A stretch of 17,450 nucleotides of DNA from an uncultured Collinsella sp. (GCA_900550415.1 URSO01000048.1:1-17450); one strand, 5' to 3'. Numbered from the stretch's first letter, positions 8,501 to 15,292 are shown. Program-made: numbers and translations. The notes: generated by a model from the letters alone, not told the origin.

Positions 8501-11500
8501 GCGGAACGTGCCCAATCGACCTCCTGACTCGTCCAGTGGACGCCATCGAGACTCGTCTCAACACGCATCTTGGTCACAGTGCCGTTGCCGGCGTCATCGC
8601 GCGGATAGTACTCGAGCTTATCGAGCTTGTAAGCGCGTCCATAGTCAACGGTAAGCGCCTTGCCCAGATCGTTGCCACCGGAGTGGAAACCGCCGTCGCC
8701 CGACTGGAACTCATGGTCGAAGGCGAGCTCGGCCTTATGGCTGCCGTAAAGTGAGCCCTCCCAGGTGATTTGCTCGGCGTCGGGGACGTTCCGCCACGGA
8801 TCGAGTGCGGAGTTCGCCTCGAGCACATCGCTCCAGGCGGAGTAACCCTCGGCGTTGCGCGAACGAATCTGGTAGGTGTGCTTGCTATTGTAGGCGAGGT
8901 CGGTGTGCGTGAACTCGGCCGCATCACCCACGGCGAACACAGTGCCGTCGACCTTAAGGTCGTAGGAGGTAGCACCATCGACCTTTCCCCAGGTGAGCTT
9001 GATGCTCGTTGGGGTCGTGACGTCCTCGGGGGCAGCAAGGTTCGTGGGTGCGGAGAGGTTCTCGTTGAGGCGATCGGCTGTGAGCGTGGCGTCGGCGTTC
9101 ACGAAACCGCCCAGCTCGAGCGTCTGCGCCGCCGCAGCAACATCGGTCTTCGCGAACTTGACGTAGACCTTGGGGTTCGTGGTGATCTTGGTGTTGTTAA
9201 AGCTCTCGCCCCGCTCGGCCTCGGTGCCGTCCACATCGCTGCCGTAGTGGTTGAGGTTAGGGGTCTCGCTGTAGAAGTAGACCGCCTGGCCGGCCTCGGG
9301 GGTCGCGGTGTCAAAGGTCTCCTGCGAGTCGACCTCAACCACGTTGAGCGCGGATCCGCCGTTCTTGGCGACGACGCTCATGGGCTTGGCGGACACGTTG
9401 GCCACGAAGGTCGTGGTGCGATTGGAGTCGTAGCCGTTGTAGCCACCCTGCGAGGCTTCGGCGGTGAAGGTCGCGGTGCCGCCTGCGGCCTTGGATCTGT
9501 AGACGGTGCTCACATGCTCACCGTAGGAGATATTGTCGATCGTACCGTAGGAATCGTCCTCAGTCGTGTTGTTCTCGATGGAGGAGCCGTCGTCCTCGTA
9601 CTGCGTAAAGGTGCCGTCGCCCTCGGTGGCGAAGAACTCGACGATACGCTGGCTGCGGTCGGTACCCTTGGTGTTGGTGTCGCTCACGGCCTCGGGGTTG
9701 TTGTTCTCGGCGTACATCGGCACGATAGCGTTGGCCTTCACAAACAGCGGCAGCTTCCAAAGCGGAGCCTCGTAGTTGTTGAGAACCTGGCCGCCGCGAT
9801 ACTGCTTACCCGAGAAGTAATCGATCCAGATGGTGGGATTCTCGTCGGTGCCGTAGTTGGGGAGGTAAATCCCATTGCGAATGTCGTTGCCGTTCTCGTC
9901 TGCCTGGGTATCCTGATACACCGGTGCCACTAGGAAGTTCTCACCGAACATATACTGGTACTGCGTCGAAGTGCTTGCGGCGTACTCGGAGTTGTCGGAA
10001 AGCAGCATGGCGCGGATCATGGGCAGGCCGGCATCGCCGTTACCCGTGTCGATGTTGGCCGCCGAGGCCGCGCTCGTGTAGATATAGGGCATGAGCTGCG
10101 CCTTGAGCTTGAGGTAGAAGCGCGAGATGCCTGTGTAGGGATCGCCGTGTGTCATGGGCGATTTGCGGTAGGTGCCCCAACCGTCCATGTCGAGCATAGA
10201 GGGCGTGAACGTCTTCCACTGGTAGTCACGCGCAGAGATGATGGGGTCGCCGCCAAAGATGCCGTCCATGTCGGAGCCGATGTTGGGGTTGCCCGAAAGA
10301 CTCTGACCGATATACGTGGGGATATGGAAGCGAATGTACTCCCAGTTACCGCCATACTGGTCGCCGGTCCAAATGCCGCCAAAGCGCTGCGTGCCGGCCC
10401 AACCATCGAGTGTGATGATGTTGGGGCGCTTGTTGGCGCCGGTCGTCACCGTGTCATAAGCTGTCTTGATGCCATTAAGACCAAAGGAGTAGCCAGATCC
10501 AACCCAGGCGACGTCGGTCTTAAGGGTAGAGATGCCTCCCGTCTTGACCTCGGCGTCGAAGTCGCGAAGCAGGTGCCACGGGGTCTCGGAGTTGCTGTCG
10601 GGCTCAAGGTTGGACTGGGTCCACAAGCCCGTGCTCACACCCTTGGAGTTGGCATACTCGGTGAACTTCTTAAGGTTGTCGACATTGGCACGCACAGCGT
10701 TAAGACGGTCAGCCGAGCTCGTTCCGTCGGAGTTGACGCCGCCGGTCTTGTAGTAACCGTTCTGGCCATAGCCGGCGCCGTAGCCGTCGTTCGGCAGGAA
10801 CCAACCGAGCGGCATGTCGTTGTCCTCGTAGTCATCGATAACCTGACGAGCAGAGAACTGGCGGTCGAAATCGGTCGCTTTCATGTTCTCGGTATCAACC
10901 GTAGGGCCCTCACCGTTGAGCGTCTCGGCCGCAAGTGTGCCGTCGAGCTTGTAGCCCGTCGACATGCCAGACTCGTACTTAACGTCGCCCTTCTCGCTCG
11001 AGGACTTGCTGCCCTTGGTCTCCCACTTCTTTTGACCCGAGGTCGTTGACCAGCCGTCACGGTTATAGGCATTAAGATGACCAAGGTAGAACCCGTACTC
11101 GGGCAGCAGTACCGGGTTACCGGTCACCTTGTAGTAGTCCCGCAGCATCTCGGTTGCCACGTTCGAAGCGCCCTCGTTGGTCGCCACGAAGTAGTAGGCA
11201 TCAAACTCATTCTCGCTGTGCAAAGTCGTGACCGTCGATGAGTCCGTGGAACCGAAGTCGTAGGAACCCTCTGCAAACGTGTTTCGGAGTACGCCGTAGC
11301 CGTCACTCGTCCAATAAAACGGGTTGGGCGAGGCAACGCCGCCATCGGTCCAGTTGTTCGTGTTGGAGATGGCGATGGTCTGGTTGGTGTGCAGGAAGCG
11401 TCCGTTCTGGGTGCCGCCGCCAAAGAAGTTCTCGGACTTCTCCTTGGCGAGCGTCTGGACGGTACCCTTCTTATCAAGGTCGAGGGACGCGGACTCGGAA

Positions 11501-11952
11501 ACCACGACACGGTCGCCTGACTTGATACTCATCTTGCCAGTCGCCTTGTCCAGGATCACGGTCGCCTTTCCGCCGGTGATCTCGATAGTGTCGCCCTTGT
11601 CGGCAACCGTCGCACTCGGCTTGCTGTAGGTGTCCGAGGTATCGGGCTGAGCCTGGATCTTAGCCGTGTGGGACTTACTGCGCGGCGTGGCGTACTCGGA
11701 AAACTCACCCTTGGGGTCGACGTTATAACGGAAAATACCGTCCTCGAGGAACGTAATACGGCCCTTGATGCCGTCAGCGAAATCGATGTCGACGACATTC
11801 GAGGCAGACTGGGACACGGTCGCCGAGTCGACGCCCTTGAGTGGCGTGGCAATCGCCTGCTGGGGATTGGCAAACACGAGCGTCGCTGCAGTGGCAACGA
11901 GGACCGCGCTTCCCTTCACCCACCGTTTCGTAAAAATGGAATTCCTGCGCAT
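5539..11952 (-). CDS. Wall-anchored multimodular GH31 glycosidase, candidate alpha-N-acetylgalactosaminidase
   Basis: A 2137-residue secreted enzyme. The signal peptide is basic MRRNSIFTKRWVK, a hydrophobic core and AIA/T near residue 36. The GH31 N-domain and barrel span about 45-760. LKTD carries the likely nucleophile Asp480 and WTGD the acid/base Asp531, followed by LSGNPNIGSDMDGIFGG. C-terminal beta domains run to about 960. Then come FN3 (966-1048), a CBM32/F5-8C-like domain (1060-1188), a dockerin-like segment with DLNDNGVYDVYD (1240-1251), a cohesin-like domain (1268-1400), a galactose-binding-like domain (1412-1578), Big_2-like (1583-1672), FIVAR (1678-1742), F5/8C-like (1752-1908) and two FIVARs (1917-1986, 1998-2059). 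A Gly/Asn/Ser linker, IPNTG (2102-2106), a membrane helix and HRRSKAK end the protein, as in sortase substrates. GH31 is certain in my reading; GalNAc specificity is inferred from resemblance to the modular GH31 enzymes of Enterococcus faecalis. ATG follows AAAGGAG by five bases. Confidence 0.9.
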   Translation of the reverse strand: MRRNSIFTKRWVKGSAVLVATAATLVFANPQQAIATPLKGVDSATVSQSASNVVDIDFADGIKGRITFLEDGIFRYNVDPKGEFSEYATPRSKSHTAKIQAQPDTSDTYSKPSATVADKGDTIEITGGKATVILDKATGKMSIKSGDRVVVSESASLDLDKKGTVQTLAKEKSENFFGGGTQNGRFLHTNQTIAISNTNNWTDGGVASPNPFYWTSDGYGVLRNTFAEGSYDFGSTDSSTVTTLHSENEFDAYYFVATNEGASNVATEMLRDYYKVTGNPVLLPEYGFYLGHLNAYNRDGWSTTSGQKKWETKGSKSSSEKGDVKYESGMSTGYKLDGTLAAETLNGEGPTVDTENMKATDFDRQFSARQVIDDYEDNDMPLGWFLPNDGYGAGYGQNGYYKTGGVNSDGTSSADRLNAVRANVDNLKKFTEYANSKGVSTGLWTQSNLEPDSNSETPWHLLRDFDAEVKTGGISTLKTDVAWVGSGYSFGLNGIKTAYDTVTTGANKRPNIITLDGWAGTQRFGGIWTGDQYGGNWEYIRFHIPTYIGQSLSGNPNIGSDMDGIFGGDPIISARDYQWKTFTPSMLDMDGWGTYRKSPMTHGDPYTGISRFYLKLKAQLMPYIYTSAASAANIDTGNGDAGLPMIRAMLLSDNSEYAASTSTQYQYMFGENFLVAPVYQDTQADENGNDIRNGIYLPNYGTDENPTIWIDYFSGKQYRGGQVLNNYEAPLWKLPLFVKANAIVPMYAENNNPEAVSDTNTKGTDRSQRIVEFFATEGDGTFTQYEDDGSSIENNTTEDDSYGTIDNISYGEHVSTVYRSKAAGGTATFTAEASQGGYNGYDSNRTTTFVANVSAKPMSVVAKNGGSALNVVEVDSQETFDTATPEAGQAVYFYSETPNLNHYGSDVDGTEAERGESFNNTKITTNPKVYVKFAKTDVAAAAQTLELGGFVNADATLTADRLNENLSAPTNLAAPEDVTTPTSIKLTWGKVDGATSYDLKVDGTVFAVGDAAEFTHTDLAYNSKHTYQIRSRNAEGYSAWSDVLEANSALDPWRNVPDAEQITWEGSLYGSHKAELAFDHEFQSGDGGFHSGGNDLGKALTVDYGRAYKLDKLEYYPRDDAGNGTVTKMRVETSLDGVHWTSQEVDWARSADCKTVAFDGTVAARYVRMIPLASVGNFFSASEIAIYKTDGTDGFAVGSNLNKATISDGDYSNMKNYLGLENREPDTPTFGSQIRDHFADLNDNGVYDVYDYSFTMAGLDGGTKQKGKVAGSLAVIPSKTEVEAGDEITVDVYAADAKNVNALGTLVNFKSDQFEFVSESIAQDGSTAGMENLSREKVQFADRTQTINLAFANRGDGKLYNGTGAVASFKLKAKTAGKVELPSTSWLIGPACDALEFASDGTVTMPDVPQPTVAEYGQDAFNITMTNDELTTDDGTNVEKLIQQKSYNALFDNNEGDNGFEFLWNWSGNWDSEGKLPSYVKLPTTMTFAFKTPSKLDSVEVVNRNGGNGTVQKIKAVVTFEDGSTQEFAGGEYDSFRARYAFGLSAENKGKKATKVEVTPLEASGDQMLTLREVNFNYTQGVEAIEGVELGKNQTEFFEGDVTLVDAKATPESAGYPYVTVESSDPSVVSVSAVQAGDSVSYYLRANKAGKAKITVASVLDPSKTASYEVEVKAGVDTSALVAALSEAAGYSESVYTKDSYAALTAAVEAAQKLLDGGQGSYSKKDVADATAKIEKAIDGLKMRPVDEKILINTPENRKNVKVAGFSSEADYEGSNAVNALDGDERTLWHSDWAHGTGMPQYLSVDLGRDYDLTDVTFLPRQDGGTNGDIFEAEILVSDTADGYEMGTAASMGTFAFDNDGRVLTDRGDWKQMSFGAARGRYVTVKVIHAGGGNVDAYCSMAELKFYGTAVPDPVAKDDLATAIEKVDAEVAAGDLKAGDYTEASWTALENALASARAILSDEKATQDEVDQALRALESARGALEKTPVAPVEKPTKKQLKALVKQAKETDTRGKTAESVKALTDAITYAEDVLGAENASDTQLQAAYDQLKLAIESLKDADSGNQGGSGNQGSGNGSNGGNQAGKPAGDKAQGSKKNGSAIPNTGDQTAATVATVGGLGAIIAAIGAFFHRRSKAK

Positions 11953-11971
11953 CTGGTCTCCTTTCTTCCGA

Positions 11972-12011
11972 CATGCTGAGGTGCCGAGGACGCCCCCCCC
12001 CCGGCAGCATG
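11972..12011 (-). repeat. G10 tract in the loop of a leader hairpin of the GH31 gene
   Basis: The plus strand has ten C in a row at 11993-12002, read as G10 in the GH31 transcript. It is flanked by a perfect 7-bp inverted repeat, CATGCTG (11972-11978) and CAGCATG (12005-12011), so the run lies in the loop of a possible hairpin. That hairpin ends seven bases before the AAAGGAG ribosome binding site (11958-11964). Runs of this length are prone to slippage in replication. A change of length would alter leader structure or promoter spacing, not the reading frame. No experimental evidence is visible. Confidence 0.6.
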
Positions 12012-12031
12012 GGAAAACGTATCAAACGGAG

Positions 12032-12043
12032 ATGTTCGGTACA
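12032..12043 (-). promoter_or_regulatory. TGTACCGAACAT word upstream of the GH31 gene
   Basis: This 12-bp word is identical in sequence and orientation to one at 16366-16377 upstream of the PTS operon. It starts 80 bp from the GH31 ATG, against 71 bp for the PTS IIA ATG. Its core TGTACCGAACA is nearly palindromic (TGTWCSGWACA), as expected of a repressor or activator site. A looser relative, AATGTACGGCAAATG on the minus strand, lies at 12952-12966 before the marR-type gene. Confidence 0.4.
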
Positions 12044-12060
12044 TTCCGCACAATGGGGGC

Positions 12061-12112
12061 CACCCGTTACCAAGGGACCAACTGGTAGTAACCAGATAGC
12101 CACCTACTAGGT
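12061..12112. repeat. Cluster of short inverted repeats upstream of the GH31 gene
   Basis: Overlapping inverted repeats built from ACCA/TGGT words: ACCAACTGGT (12077-12086), CTGGT-AGTA-ACCAG (12082-12095), GTTAC (12066-12070) facing GTAAC (12088-12092), and ACCTA-C-TAGGT (12102-12112). Such nesting suggests competing protein sites or leader structures. The adjacent MarR-type protein is a natural candidate ligand, but that is inference. Confidence 0.4.
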
Positions 12113-12193
12113 CATATCAACATATGGGAGCACTTGCGCACCCAAGTTCGGAATTCTCCCAGCGGCAGTAAAATAAGCGTCAACGGCAAGGTG

Positions 12194-12218
12194 GGCTTAA
12201 TAAGCCATACCAATTGGT
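12194..12218. promoter_or_regulatory. Paired palindromes, possible operator
   Basis: GGCTTA-A-TAAGCC (12194-12206) is a perfect 13-bp palindrome. It is followed immediately by AT and ACCAATTGGT (12209-12218), a perfect 10-bp palindrome. A near-copy, ACCAACTGGT, occurs at 12077-12086. Perfect short palindromes in a non-coding region beside a marR-type gene are typical operator candidates. Confidence 0.4.
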
Positions 12219-12286
12219 TCTTCAGTCAAATACCAATCTAGCAAAAATGTACTGTTTATCTGGTATTACACAGACCATACCTTTCC

Positions 12287-12318
12287 CTCGGGAACTGGGC
12301 TTCGCGAAGTTTCCCGAG
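12287..12318. other. Hairpin in the marR-GH31 intergenic region
   Basis: CTCGGGAA (12287-12294) pairs with TTCCCGAG (12311-12318), and the loop contains its own palindrome CTTCGCGAAG (12300-12309). Neither side has a U-run, so a standard intrinsic terminator is unlikely. It may be an RNA stability structure or part of the end of the marR-type transcript. Confidence 0.4.
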
Positions 12319-12428
12319 AGAAAAGCTCGACCGCCGCCCTGCGACCTACCGGGGATTGCCATGACATATGTTGGCTGATTTGGTTTGGAATGAGATGTTG
12401 ACGGTAGTCAATGGGCACAACTGTCCCG

Positions 12429-12448
12429 GGTGCATTTCAAGATGCACC
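12429..12448 (-). other. Hairpin just after the marR-type gene
   Basis: GGTGCAT (12429-12435) and ATGCACC (12442-12448) form a 7-bp stem with a 6-nt loop, 19 bp past the marR-type stop codon. No U-run follows on the minus strand, so it is at best a weak terminator or a 3' end stabiliser. Confidence 0.4.
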
Positions 12449-12467
12449 TAAATGTCTGCCTTCATCC

Positions 12468-12944
12468 TTATAGATTGTCCAGGTAGTCGTCGGCATCATA
12501 GGTAAGGCTGTAAGCTTTATTCAGGATGCGCACGAGCTCCTGAGCATCGTGCTCGCCGAGCGCTGAGAGTTGTTTCGAGAGCGATGCCACACTCTCGGCA
12601 TTTTTTTTCGCCGCGAAATCACGGCCTTCCTCGGTAATGCTCACCAGCACACGCCGACGATCGTTTGGATCGGTCCTGCGCTGAACGTAACCCTTGCTCT
12701 CGAGTGAATCCAAGATATGCGACATGCGCGCACGGGAAAATTTCAGCTTCTTGGCAATCTCGGAGGGAATGACATCACCGTCAATACCCGATAGATACTG
12801 TAAAACCGGTGCCTCGCCCACACTGGCGCCGCCGGCAGCACTCAAGGATCCCTTGGCAAGGGAACGTGAGTACACAATCAGTTTTCGAGCGACGTCATCG
12901 TAATCCACTGGGGATATTGTCCTTTGCAACTCTAGAAGGGCCAT
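12468..12944 (-). CDS. MarR-family winged-helix transcriptional regulator
   Basis: A 158-residue cytoplasmic DNA-binding protein, normally a dimer. The wHTH spans about 55-110. The recognition helix is FSRARMSHILDSLESKGY (69-86) and the wing is RRTDPNDRRRVLVSITEEG (89-107), the hallmark MarR signature. N- and C-terminal helices give the dimer interface. The ligand is unknown. The ATG at 12944 lacks a clear ribosome binding site. A GTG at 12908 (VDYDDVARKL), preceded at 11 nt by AAAGGA, is a credible alternative that would shorten the protein by 12 residues. The coding strand has an A8 run at 12608-12601 (codons for KKN) that could slip. It is co-oriented with the GH31 gene 515 bp downstream and may regulate it. 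An operator-like site lies just upstream at 12965-12987. Confidence 0.9.
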   Translation of the reverse strand: MALLELQRTISPVDYDDVARKLIVYSRSLAKGSLSAAGGASVGEAPVLQYLSGIDGDVIPSEIAKKLKFSRARMSHILDSLESKGYVQRRTDPNDRRRVLVSITEEGRDFAAKKNAESVASLSKQLSALGEHDAQELVRILNKAYSLTYDADDYLDNL

Positions 12945-12964
12945 AAAACCGTCATTTGCCGTAC

Positions 12965-12987
12965 ATTAGTTAACATTCGCAACAATT
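12965..12987. promoter_or_regulatory. GTTAA-N5-GCAAC site upstream of the marR-type gene
   Basis: The plus strand reads GTTAAC-ATTC-GCAAC-AATT at 12969-12987. It matches the site at 16410-16428 (GTTAAC-GGTA-GCAAC-GATT) at the same spacing. It also matches the perfect inverted repeat at 16382-16404 at 15 of 23 positions. It lies 21-43 bp upstream of the marR-type ATG, where it could control that gene's promoter. Confidence 0.45.
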
Positions 12988-13012
12988 ATTTATGATACCC
13001 CAACGCGGAAGT

Positions 13013-13339
13013 CTATTGCTCGTCCTTCTTGCGTCGCATAAGCTCCTCAACGTCGATACCCGCGGCCTCGAGCATGCGCTCGACATTCTTTTTGGCGTTG
13101 GTCGTGCCAACCTTAAGCACGATCGAAAGCGGAGTGCCCACCACCAGGCACACGATGCCCACGGGGACACCCCAGCCGGGGCCTCCCTGCATACCCCACA
13201 TCCCCATCAAAAAGCCAATCGCCACGAGCGAATAGCCCAGGCGCAGCCAAACGTTGAGCCGCTGAATAGCATCGGTCTGCATCTTTGCCTCGCGAATCAA
13301 GTCGTCGCGCGAAAGGTCGTGTCCGTGTTTCTCGTGCAT
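13013..13339 (-). CDS. Small two-helix membrane protein of unknown function
   Basis: A 108-residue protein I do not recognise. A charged, His-containing N-terminus (MHEKHGHDLSRDDLIREAKM) is followed by hydrophobic segments at about 30-50 and 55-78, joined by a Gly/Pro/Trp turn (MWGMQGGPGWGVP). A basic and acidic C-terminal helix (82-108) ends RRKKDEQ. The likely topology is both ends in the cytoplasm. The ATG follows GAGGAGG by six bases, a strong site. It ends 68 bp before the marR-type gene on the same strand, so the two could share a transcript, although the operator-like site in that gap argues for a separate marR promoter. Confidence 0.75.
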   Translation of the reverse strand: MHEKHGHDLSRDDLIREAKMQTDAIQRLNVWLRLGYSLVAIGFLMGMWGMQGGPGWGVPVGIVCLVVGTPLSIVLKVGTTNAKKNVERMLEAAGIDVEELMRRKKDEQ

Positions 13340-13481
13340 ATGGGTCCTCCTCGTGCAAAGCGTGCATCATGTGCAAGAACATCGTTTATCGAATACGTCA
13401 TCTTTCAAGAGCAATATAGCGGGTGTCGTGTAGGCGATGGAGGTCGCTGGCCATATTGCCCTTGAAGGGCGGCGTAAAATC

Positions 13482-13513
13482 AAAAGGCCGTGCGGTTGAG
13501 GCCGCACGGCCTT
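13482..13513 (-). terminator. Terminator of the mannose-family PTS operon
   Basis: Perfect 12-bp stem AAGGCCGTGCGG (13484-13495) with CCGCACGGCCTT (13502-13513) and a 6-nt loop. On the minus strand the second arm ends in TTTT (13485-13482). It lies about 23 bp past the IID stop codon. Confidence 0.93.
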
Positions 13514-13535
13514 GCAGGGGGTCAAAGGATGATGA

Positions 13536-14363
13536 CTAGTAGCTCAGCGCCGGATCGAAGAAGCCAATGAGAACGCCCACAAATGCGATCACGACGAGAA
13601 TCAGCATCATAACGATGGGGTTGACCTTCTTCTTGGTCATCATGTACCAGCAGAAGATGATGAAGACCATCGGCAGCAGGTGCGGATAGATGCCATCGAG
13701 GGTGTCCTGGAACTTACCGCCGCCGGGCAGCACCAGGTTGGGGCTGCAGGTGATGGAGACCCAGGTAGCACCGACTGCACCGATGACCATGGTACCGACC
13801 ATCACGATGGAATCGCGAAGAGCCTTTGCCTTGGGGCCGACCAGTGCCTCGACCGCCTTGCCACCGAGCTCATAGCCCTGGTTGTAGGCAAAGCGCATGC
13901 CAAGGAACATGAGCAGGTTCCACACGACAATATAGAAGATGGCACCGAGCGGAGAGCCGCCGGTCGAGAGACCGAGGGCGATACCGAGCAGGATCGGGAT
14001 CAGGGTACCGACGATCAGCGAGTCGCCAAGGCCGGCGAGCGGGCCCATGAGGCCGGCGCGGATACCGTTGATAGCGTCGTCGTCGATGGCCTCGCCGTTT
14101 GCGCGAGCCTCCTCAAGGCCGGCGGTGACGCCGACAATCATGGTACCGATCTGCGGCTCGGTGTTGAAGAACGCGGAGTAGGTCTGGAGGGCCTGCTTCT
14201 GCTCCTCGGGCGAGTCGTAGAGTTCCTCAACGATCGGGAGCATGGCGCACAGGTAACCGAAGGTCTGCATGTGCTCCTGTGAGAAGCAGGTCAGGTTACC
14301 ATAGGACCAGTTGCGGAACGACTTGGCAAGCGTTTTCTTAGAGAGCTTTTTCTTCTCTGCCAT
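13536..14363 (-). CDS. Mannose-family PTS membrane component IID
   Basis: A 275-residue integral membrane partner of IIC. The N-terminus (LAKSFRNWSYGNLTCFSQEHMQ) and the central GIRAGLMGPLAGLGDSLIVGTLIPI region (residues 105-129) are characteristic of the EIID (ManZ) family. Hydrophobic segments follow near 142-160, 185-205 and 230-270. With IIC it forms the sugar channel of mannose/fructose/sorbose/N-acetylhexosamine-type permeases; the exact sugar cannot be read from sequence. Its ATG shares one base with the IIC stop (TAATG), indicating translational coupling. Its ribosome binding site (GAGGAGG) lies within the codons of the acidic IIC tail. It is the last gene of the operon. Confidence 0.96.
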   Translation of the reverse strand: MAEKKKLSKKTLAKSFRNWSYGNLTCFSQEHMQTFGYLCAMLPIVEELYDSPEEQKQALQTYSAFFNTEPQIGTMIVGVTAGLEEARANGEAIDDDAINGIRAGLMGPLAGLGDSLIVGTLIPILLGIALGLSTGGSPLGAIFYIVVWNLLMFLGMRFAYNQGYELGGKAVEALVGPKAKALRDSIVMVGTMVIGAVGATWVSITCSPNLVLPGGGKFQDTLDGIYPHLLPMVFIIFCWYMMTKKKVNPIVMMLILVVIAFVGVLIGFFDPALSY

Positions 14364-15220
14364 TAGATGTCCTCCTCTTCCTCATCATCGGAGCCCGAGG
14401 CGATAGCTGCCTTGGGAGCGTTTGCGAGGTCGATCTTGAGCGAAGCGATCTCATAGTTGATCAGGGCGAAGAAGCAGCCGATGCCGGCGGCGGCAATCAG
14501 GTTGCATCCCATGACAGCGGACAGGGTGAAGCCGAAGAAGAACGTGAGGAAGTCCGTCGGCTTGGAGATGACCTGCTTGAGCAGGATGGCGATACCGACG
14601 GTAGGCAGCAGCGAGCCGACGGTGAACAGCGTCTTCATCGCGATGCCGTCCATGGGCATGTAGGTCTTCATAAGGTCGACCATGGCGGTGCCGCCCATGG
14701 TGATGATGAACGTCGGGAGGAACGAGCAGACGATGTGACCGATCCAAGGCAGAACGTTGTTGACCAGGTAGAGCTTGTGGAGGTCGCCCTTCTCGAGCCA
14801 CTTCCAGCCCATGCCCTGCCACACCAGGTTAATGGTGGCGGTGCCATAGAAGAGCACAGTGCCGAGCGTGCCGACGGCGGCACCGAGGGATGCGGCCATG
14901 CCGGCAGCCTCAGCAGAGGCGGGATCGATGCCCGAGTTCTTGATGGCGAGGATCGCCAGCGGGATGCCGATATAGGACACGGCGCGGACGTCGGCGGAGA
15001 CGGTTCCGCCGGGGGTCACGAGAGCGATGTAGACAACCTGGATGGCAGCGCCGACGAGGATGCCCGTCTGCATATCGCCCATGATGATGCCGACGATGAG
15101 GCCGGCGACCAGAGGACGACCCAGAGTGTAGTTGCCGATCGTCGTGCCGCCCATGCCAGGCAGTGATGCCAGGCAGGCGAACAGGCCGAACAGCGCGGCT
15201 TGGAATGCATTGATTGCCAT
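14363..15220 (-). CDS. Mannose-family PTS membrane component IIC
   Basis: A 285-residue polytopic protein of the EIIC (ManY/AgaC-type) family. The opening helix with LPGMGGTTIGNYTLGRPLVAG (20-40), followed by GIIMGDMQTGILVGAAIQVVYIALVTPGG (44-72), is a strong family signature. Further hydrophobic segments lie at about 83-93, 105-130, 155-175, 200-216 and 225-258. The C-terminus SDDEEEEDI is strongly acidic. The ATG follows AGGGG by five bases, 72 bp after the IIB stop; a small hairpin (15243-15264) lies in that gap. It overlaps the IID start by one base. Confidence 0.96.
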   Translation of the reverse strand: MAINAFQAALFGLFACLASLPGMGGTTIGNYTLGRPLVAGLIVGIIMGDMQTGILVGAAIQVVYIALVTPGGTVSADVRAVSYIGIPLAILAIKNSGIDPASAEAAGMAASLGAAVGTLGTVLFYGTATINLVWQGMGWKWLEKGDLHKLYLVNNVLPWIGHIVCSFLPTFIITMGGTAMVDLMKTYMPMDGIAMKTLFTVGSLLPTVGIAILLKQVISKPTDFLTFFFGFTLSAVMGCNLIAAAGIGCFFALINYEIASLKIDLANAPKAAIASGSDDEEEEDI

Positions 15221-15242
15221 GCTTTCCCCTTTCTTTATTCCT

Positions 15243-15264
15243 CAGCCCCTTTCACCAAGGGCTG
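15243..15264 (-). other. Intercistronic hairpin between IIB and IIC
   Basis: CAGCCC (15243-15248) and GGGCTG (15259-15264) form a 6-bp stem with a 10-nt loop, lying upstream of the IIC ribosome binding site. There is no U-run, so it is more likely an RNA stability or processing element than a terminator. Confidence 0.4.
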
Positions 15265-15292
15265 TAGATACCAAAATGCGGCTGGCGCCTAA

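Larger units (their letters stand above)
11953..12467. other. 515-bp non-coding region between marR-type and GH31 genes
   Basis: No convincing gene on either strand; the region is less GC-rich than its neighbours. From right to left it holds a hairpin after the marR-type stop (12429-12448), TTGAC-GGTA-GTCAA (12398-12411), a CTCGGGAA/TTCCCGAG hairpin (12287-12318), the palindromes at 12194-12218, a group of ACCA/TGGT inverted repeats (12061-12112), the TGTACCGAACAT word (12032-12043) and the G10 tract. A weak minus-strand promoter candidate is TTGATA (12115-12120), 16 bp, TATCTG (12093-12098); it would give a leader of roughly 130 nt. It probably contains the control region of the GH31 gene. 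Confidence 0.6.

Noticed and set aside
5530..11049. Several long plus-strand open frames opposite the GH31 gene (5530-7185, 8158-8754, 8770-9933, 10147-11049)
   Set aside because: Their composition (Val, Gly, Leu, Arg and His-rich, low lysine) is typical of antisense shadows in high-GC DNA. The minus-strand protein has clear modules throughout.
12032..12043. TGTACCGAACAT as a catabolite-responsive element (cre)
   Set aside because: It has a central CG and flanking TG/CA, but the half-sites are one base too short for the cre consensus, so I treat it as an unassigned motif.
12061..12290. CRISPR-like or tandem repeat array in the non-coding region
   Set aside because: The repeats are short inverted words of different sequence, with no regular unit or spacers.
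12429..12448. Intrinsic terminator for the marR-type gene
   Set aside because: The hairpin is real in sequence but lacks any U-run, so it is listed only as a structure.
13680..15166. Plus-strand frames opposite the PTS IID and IIC genes
   Set aside because: Soluble, Asp/Gly/His-rich translations complementary to membrane-protein codons; no ribosome binding sites or domains.
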